Assembly: GCA_946481605.1 (NCBI GenBank)
Contig: CAMLPA010000221.1
Span: forward strand, 1 to 5,932
Length of the DNA stretch: 5,932 nucleotides
Reading direction: 5' to 3'
From: an uncultured Flavihumibacter sp.
GTDB taxonomy: Bacteria > Bacteroidota > Bacteroidia > Chitinophagales > Chitinophagaceae
Shown here: positions 5,250 through 5,932 of the stretch, in pieces
How positions within the stretch are numbered: the stretch's first letter is position 1
Layout of the letters: each line of letters opens with the position of its first letter
Program-made: the position numbers and the translations under genes
The notes under the pieces: generated by a model
Told to the model about the DNA's origin: nothing
Databases searched by the model: none
The model's input: the letters and a program-made list of their open reading frames with translations, nothing else

Positions 5250-5932
5250 TTATGCGTGAACACGGGCGATTCCGATGACCGAAAGCCCCACGCTTTTCAG
5301 GAGTATTTTATCTGCCAGGCGAAACACCGGTACCAGTTTTTCAAACAGGTGGAGTTGTCCGCGCGGAATGGTCTTTTTCTTCAGCAAAGTGCCGGAAAAC
5401 CACCATCCGAACAAACCTGCGAAGTTGAAATACTTTGTTTGTAGCACTTCGCCACCTGAATTAGACAGTAAGGTGCTGAGCGATTGGCGCGTATACCTTC
5501 TGAAATGGCCCAGTTCCTTGTCAAATCCGTTGAAAAGTTGCTGGTAAGCAGGCACAAGCACAATCAATACCCCGTTTTCTTTCAGCAGTGCGCGGCAGTT
5601 GGCGATGGCCAGTTTATCGTTTTCAATGTGTTCCACCACATTCAATGCGATCACTGTATCAAAAGTATGCAGCAAATAAGCATACCTCGTGGTAAAATCA
5701 GGTGCTGCCAGGTCTACCTGCACTACTTCTTTAAGTTTGGAGTGCGCCTTAAATCTATTCCGGAGTACCGTACAATATTCCTGGCGCAGGTCGCTCAGCG
5801 TTACCACGCCTTTCTGCTCCAGCAGGATAGCAGATATATTGCCTATTCCGCTTCCGATTTCCAGTACCTCTTTTCCACAGAATGGTGCTATTTCACTGAA
5901 CAGCCATTGGTTGAACCCGGGGGCTTCAGCGA
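5250..5932 (-). CDS. Class I SAM-dependent methyltransferase, 5' end outside the window
   Basis: The frame is open to the window edge, so only the last 226 complete residues are seen. From the edge it reads AEAPGFNQWLFSEIAPFCGK, then motif I VLEIGSGIGNIS (22-33), the glycine-rich SAM-binding loop. VTLSDLRQEY follows, with the acidic residue that usually holds the SAM ribose, then VVQVDLAAPDF, then FDTVIALNVVEHIE (motif IV/post-IV), LLKENGVLIVLVPAY and GHFRRYTRQSL. The FNQW start and G-H-F/Y-R-R-Y element are typical of methyltransferases found next to, or fused behind, DPM1-like GT2 glycosyltransferases. It could therefore be a free enzyme or the C-terminal domain of a bifunctional glycosyltransferase/methyltransferase; the missing 5' part would decide. 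The C-terminal 60 residues contain a hydrophobic WWFSGTLLKKK segment and an amphipathic end, perhaps for membrane association. It lies 10 bases upstream of the GT-C gene and is probably co-transcribed. The methylated substrate, perhaps a sugar or lipid-linked sugar, is unknown. Confidence 0.85.
   Translation of the reverse strand, partial: AEAPGFNQWLFSEIAPFCGKEVLEIGSGIGNISAILLEQKGVVTLSDLRQEYCTVLRNRFKAHSKLKEVVQVDLAAPDFTTRYAYLLHTFDTVIALNVVEHIENDKLAIANCRALLKENGVLIVLVPAYQQLFNGFDKELGHFRRYTRQSLSTLLSNSGGEVLQTKYFNFAGLFGWWFSGTLLKKKTIPRGQLHLFEKLVPVFRLADKILLKSVGLSVIGIARVHA

Noticed and set aside
5240..5263. GTG start for the GT-C-like gene at 5263
   Set aside because: It would overlap the methyltransferase coding end by 14 bases; the ATG at 5239 follows an A-rich leader and leaves a normal gap.
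5805..5807. GTG as the methyltransferase start
   Set aside because: The frame continues upstream through the SAM-binding motif VLEIGSGIG, so the true start is beyond the window edge.

Overview
The window looks like part of an exopolysaccharide, capsule or O-antigen biosynthesis region from a Bacteroidota bacterium. A member of the Chitinophagaceae is my best guess, but that is inference. The grounds are moderate GC content (judged by eye), A-rich leaders with no Shine-Dalgarno motif at every visible start codon, tightly packed genes, and the mix of protein families. No rRNA, tRNA, mobile element or CRISPR array is visible. Coding sequence fills almost the whole window, and no gene-free stretch exceeds about 20 bases.

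Positions 1-3947 hold a plus-strand run of five genes with gaps of 5, 18 and 1 bases and one 1-base overlap, which reads as a single operon. In order they are: the C-terminal end of a Wzx/MVF-type polysaccharide flippase; a 44-residue single-span membrane protein of unknown function; an O-antigen ligase/polymerase (Wzy/WaaL) family membrane protein; a secreted, half-length TolC-family protein; and a GT-B glycosyltransferase resembling the GT4/TuaH type. Together they suggest a Wzx/Wzy-like pathway: sugars are added to a lipid carrier in the cytoplasm, flipped across the inner membrane and polymerised or ligated in the periplasm. The TolC-like protein may contribute to an outer-membrane or periplasmic export step.

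Positions 3968-5932 hold a minus-strand pair: a class I SAM-dependent methyltransferase (5' end outside the window), then a polytopic GT-C-type putative glycosyltransferase. This pairing fits lipid-linked sugar chemistry, because GT-C enzymes use polyprenyl-phosphate sugars and this methyltransferase type is often found beside, or fused to, dolichol-phosphate-mannose-synthase-like GT2 enzymes.

The two operons converge with only 20 bases between stop codons. Two back-to-back 20-base hairpins cover that junction and both stop codons. The points most worth following up are the single-repeat TolC protein inside a polysaccharide operon, the 44-residue membrane protein in frame with the ligase behind one stop codon, and the paired hairpins. 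Most families here are recognisable, so I do not claim a wholly new system.
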